DNA from: GCA-2709075 sp964492555
GTDB taxonomy: Bacteria > Pseudomonadota > Alphaproteobacteria > MPNO01 > UBA2964
NCBI GenBank assembly: GCA_964492555.1
Contig: CAZBKQ010000058.1
Span: forward strand, 1-13,752
Reading direction: 5' to 3'
DNA length: 13,752 nucleotides
The position numbers and the translations under genes are program-made. The notes under the pieces were generated by a model. The model saw only the letters and a program-made list of their open reading frames with translations, made no database searches and had not been told where the DNA came from. Below are positions 12,974 to 13,752 of this stretch, piece after piece (the first letter of the stretch is position 1; every line of letters starts with the position of its first letter).

Positions 12974-13677
12974 CAGCTTGTCTGTTGGTTGTGCCGGCGT
13001 TTCATCTCTTCGACGATTTCATCGACATGCATCACGTCGGCGTATTTATGGTGCATGTCGAAGAGGTTCATCTTGTGGGTATCCATATAGCGGTCGAAAC
13101 AGCCTTCCTCGGCCAGCGTCACGTGAATGCCGTTGGAATAGGCATCCAGAACGGTGGCGCGGACGCACCCGGATGTGCTCTCGCCGCAGACAATGACGCT
13201 GTCGACATCCATCTGGTTGAGCTGCGCGATCAGGGGTGTGCCATAAAAAGCGCTGGCCCGTTGTTTATAGACCATCAGGTCGCCCGGTTCGGGCGCAAAC
13301 TCGTCCTGTATTTCCCAGACATCATCGGCGCGTTCGATCTTTTGCCGGTTGGTGGCATAGGCCGAGGCGACATTGGCGTCCTTACGGGACTCCGTTGTCG
13401 AATAAATTACCGGTATGCCGGCTTCGCGGCATGCGGCGAACAGTTTTTGCAGATGCGGCAACGCGTTCCAGGCATTTTCGCCGCAGGAGCTTGGATAGCT
13501 TCCCATCAGTTCATGCACCGGCTTGGCGCCGCCCTGAAAGGCCAGCTTGTAGAGGTCGATGGCGAGCAGTGCCGGGCGCTTTCCGACATAGGTTTCCCGC
13601 TCATAAGCCGCGTAAATCTCCAGCGCCTTGGGGTCGACAAAATCCTGCCAGCAATGATCTTCGAATTTAGATACCAA
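12973..13677 (-). CDS. Cysteine hydrolase family (isochorismatase-like amidohydrolase; N-carbamoylsarcosine amidase/maleamate amidase type)
   Basis: A 234-residue protein from the TTG at 13677, chosen because GGGAGG (13688-13683) is 5 bases upstream. An ATG at 13731 would add 18 poorly conserved residues and cover that site. The catalytic triad of the family is complete: Asp41 (L-L-A-I-D-L), Lys138 (V-Y-K-Q-R-A-S-A-F) and nucleophile Cys171 in G-E-S-T-S-G-C-V-R-A-T-V-L-D-A. The S-T-S-G-C-V-R-A-T form is shared with N-carbamoylsarcosine and maleamate amidohydrolases and not with true isochorismatases. It probably releases ammonia from an amide or carbamoyl group. First gene of the coupled trio with the PuuE-like protein and the transporter. 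Could also be a nicotinamidase- or biuret hydrolase-like enzyme. Confidence 0.86.
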   Translation of the reverse strand: MVSKFEDHCWQDFVDPKALEIYAAYERETYVGKRPALLAIDLYKLAFQGGAKPVHELMGSYPSSCGENAWNALPHLQKLFAACREAGIPVIYSTTESRKDANVASAYATNRQKIERADDVWEIQDEFAPEPGDLMVYKQRASAFYGTPLIAQLNQMDVDSVIVCGESTSGCVRATVLDAYSNGIHVTLAEEGCFDRYMDTHKMNLFDMHHKYADVMHVDEIVEEMKRRHNQQTS

Positions 13678-13682
13678 TTCAG

Positions 13683-13688
13683 CCTCCC
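13683..13688 (-). promoter_or_regulatory. Shine-Dalgarno site deciding the TTG start of the cysteine hydrolase
   Basis: GGGAGG on the minus strand, 5 bases before TTG at 13677. It is the strongest ribosome-site match near this gene, and no ATG/GTG of the same frame lies closer. This is the reason for choosing a rare start codon. Confidence 0.6.
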
Positions 13689-13752
13689 TTTTTGGTCGCG
13701 GAACCTTATTACACGGCGCGCGGGCCAGCAATGGTGAGGCTTGCGCGGGGCA

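Noticed and set aside
13692..13752. Promoter for the cysteine hydrolase trio
   Set aside because: A TAATAA box is present on the minus strand at 13711-13706, but the only TTG-like -35 box is 14 bases away, too close for a confident call. The upstream region leaves the window.
1..13752. CRISPR arrays, insertion sequences, tRNA/rRNA genes
   Set aside because: No regular direct repeats with spacers, no transposase or integrase signature, and no RNA gene were recognised on either strand.

Overview
The window is a 13.75-kb, GC-rich stretch of bacterial chromosome, densely packed with catabolic enzymes. The gene types, GC-rich intergenic hairpin repeats and codon usage fit an alphaproteobacterium, possibly of the Rhodospirillales kind. 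That placement is inference from style, because no rRNA or other marker gene is present. I saw no tRNA, transposase, integrase, phage gene or CRISPR array. One run of 100 Ns (5302-5401) is an assembly gap that truncates the genes on both sides.

Layout, left to right. (1) 1-2683, minus strand: a flavin monooxygenase-like (LLM family) gene, then a FAD-dependent dehydrogenase, with a 28-bp-arm hairpin between them. (2) 2957-3478, plus: a short gamma-class carbonic anhydrase, preceded by a composite inverted repeat (2775-2885) and followed by a large stem-loop (3485-3566). (3) 3610-4404, minus: a glutathione S-transferase. (4) 4491-5914, plus: a 4,5-dihydroxyphthalate decarboxylase-like gene, the N gap, and a carboxymuconolactone decarboxylase/AhpD-like gene. 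(5) 5927-6799, minus: an alpha/beta hydrolase of the arylformamidase type. (6) 6935-11205, plus: a five-gene operon, the centre of interest. (7) 11202-13677, minus: a translationally coupled trio of cysteine hydrolase, PuuE-like deacetylase and DMT-family exporter/permease.

The operon at 6935-11205 encodes a cobalt-type nitrile hydratase/thiocyanate hydrolase whose beta subunit is split into two separate genes (N half, then C half, joined by an ATGA overlap). These are followed by the metal-binding alpha-type subunit with the C-T-L-C-S-C motif and a His/Asp-rich N-terminal extension. The order N-half, C-half, alpha and the His/Asp-rich leader match what I recall of thiocyanate hydrolase (scnB-scnA-scnC) rather than a standard two-subunit nitrile hydratase. 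The same operon continues with a lone molybdopterin-binding subunit of the xanthine dehydrogenase/CO dehydrogenase family, without its Fe-S and FAD partners, and a cysteine-free carboxymuconolactone decarboxylase-like protein. The combination suggests a pathway in which a nitrile, thiocyanate or related C-N compound is hydrated and a product is oxidised or hydroxylated. The substrate cannot be read from the sequence.

Overall the window looks like an accessory catabolic island of small, independently promoted units in alternating orientation. Sigma70-like promoters are visible in front of several units.
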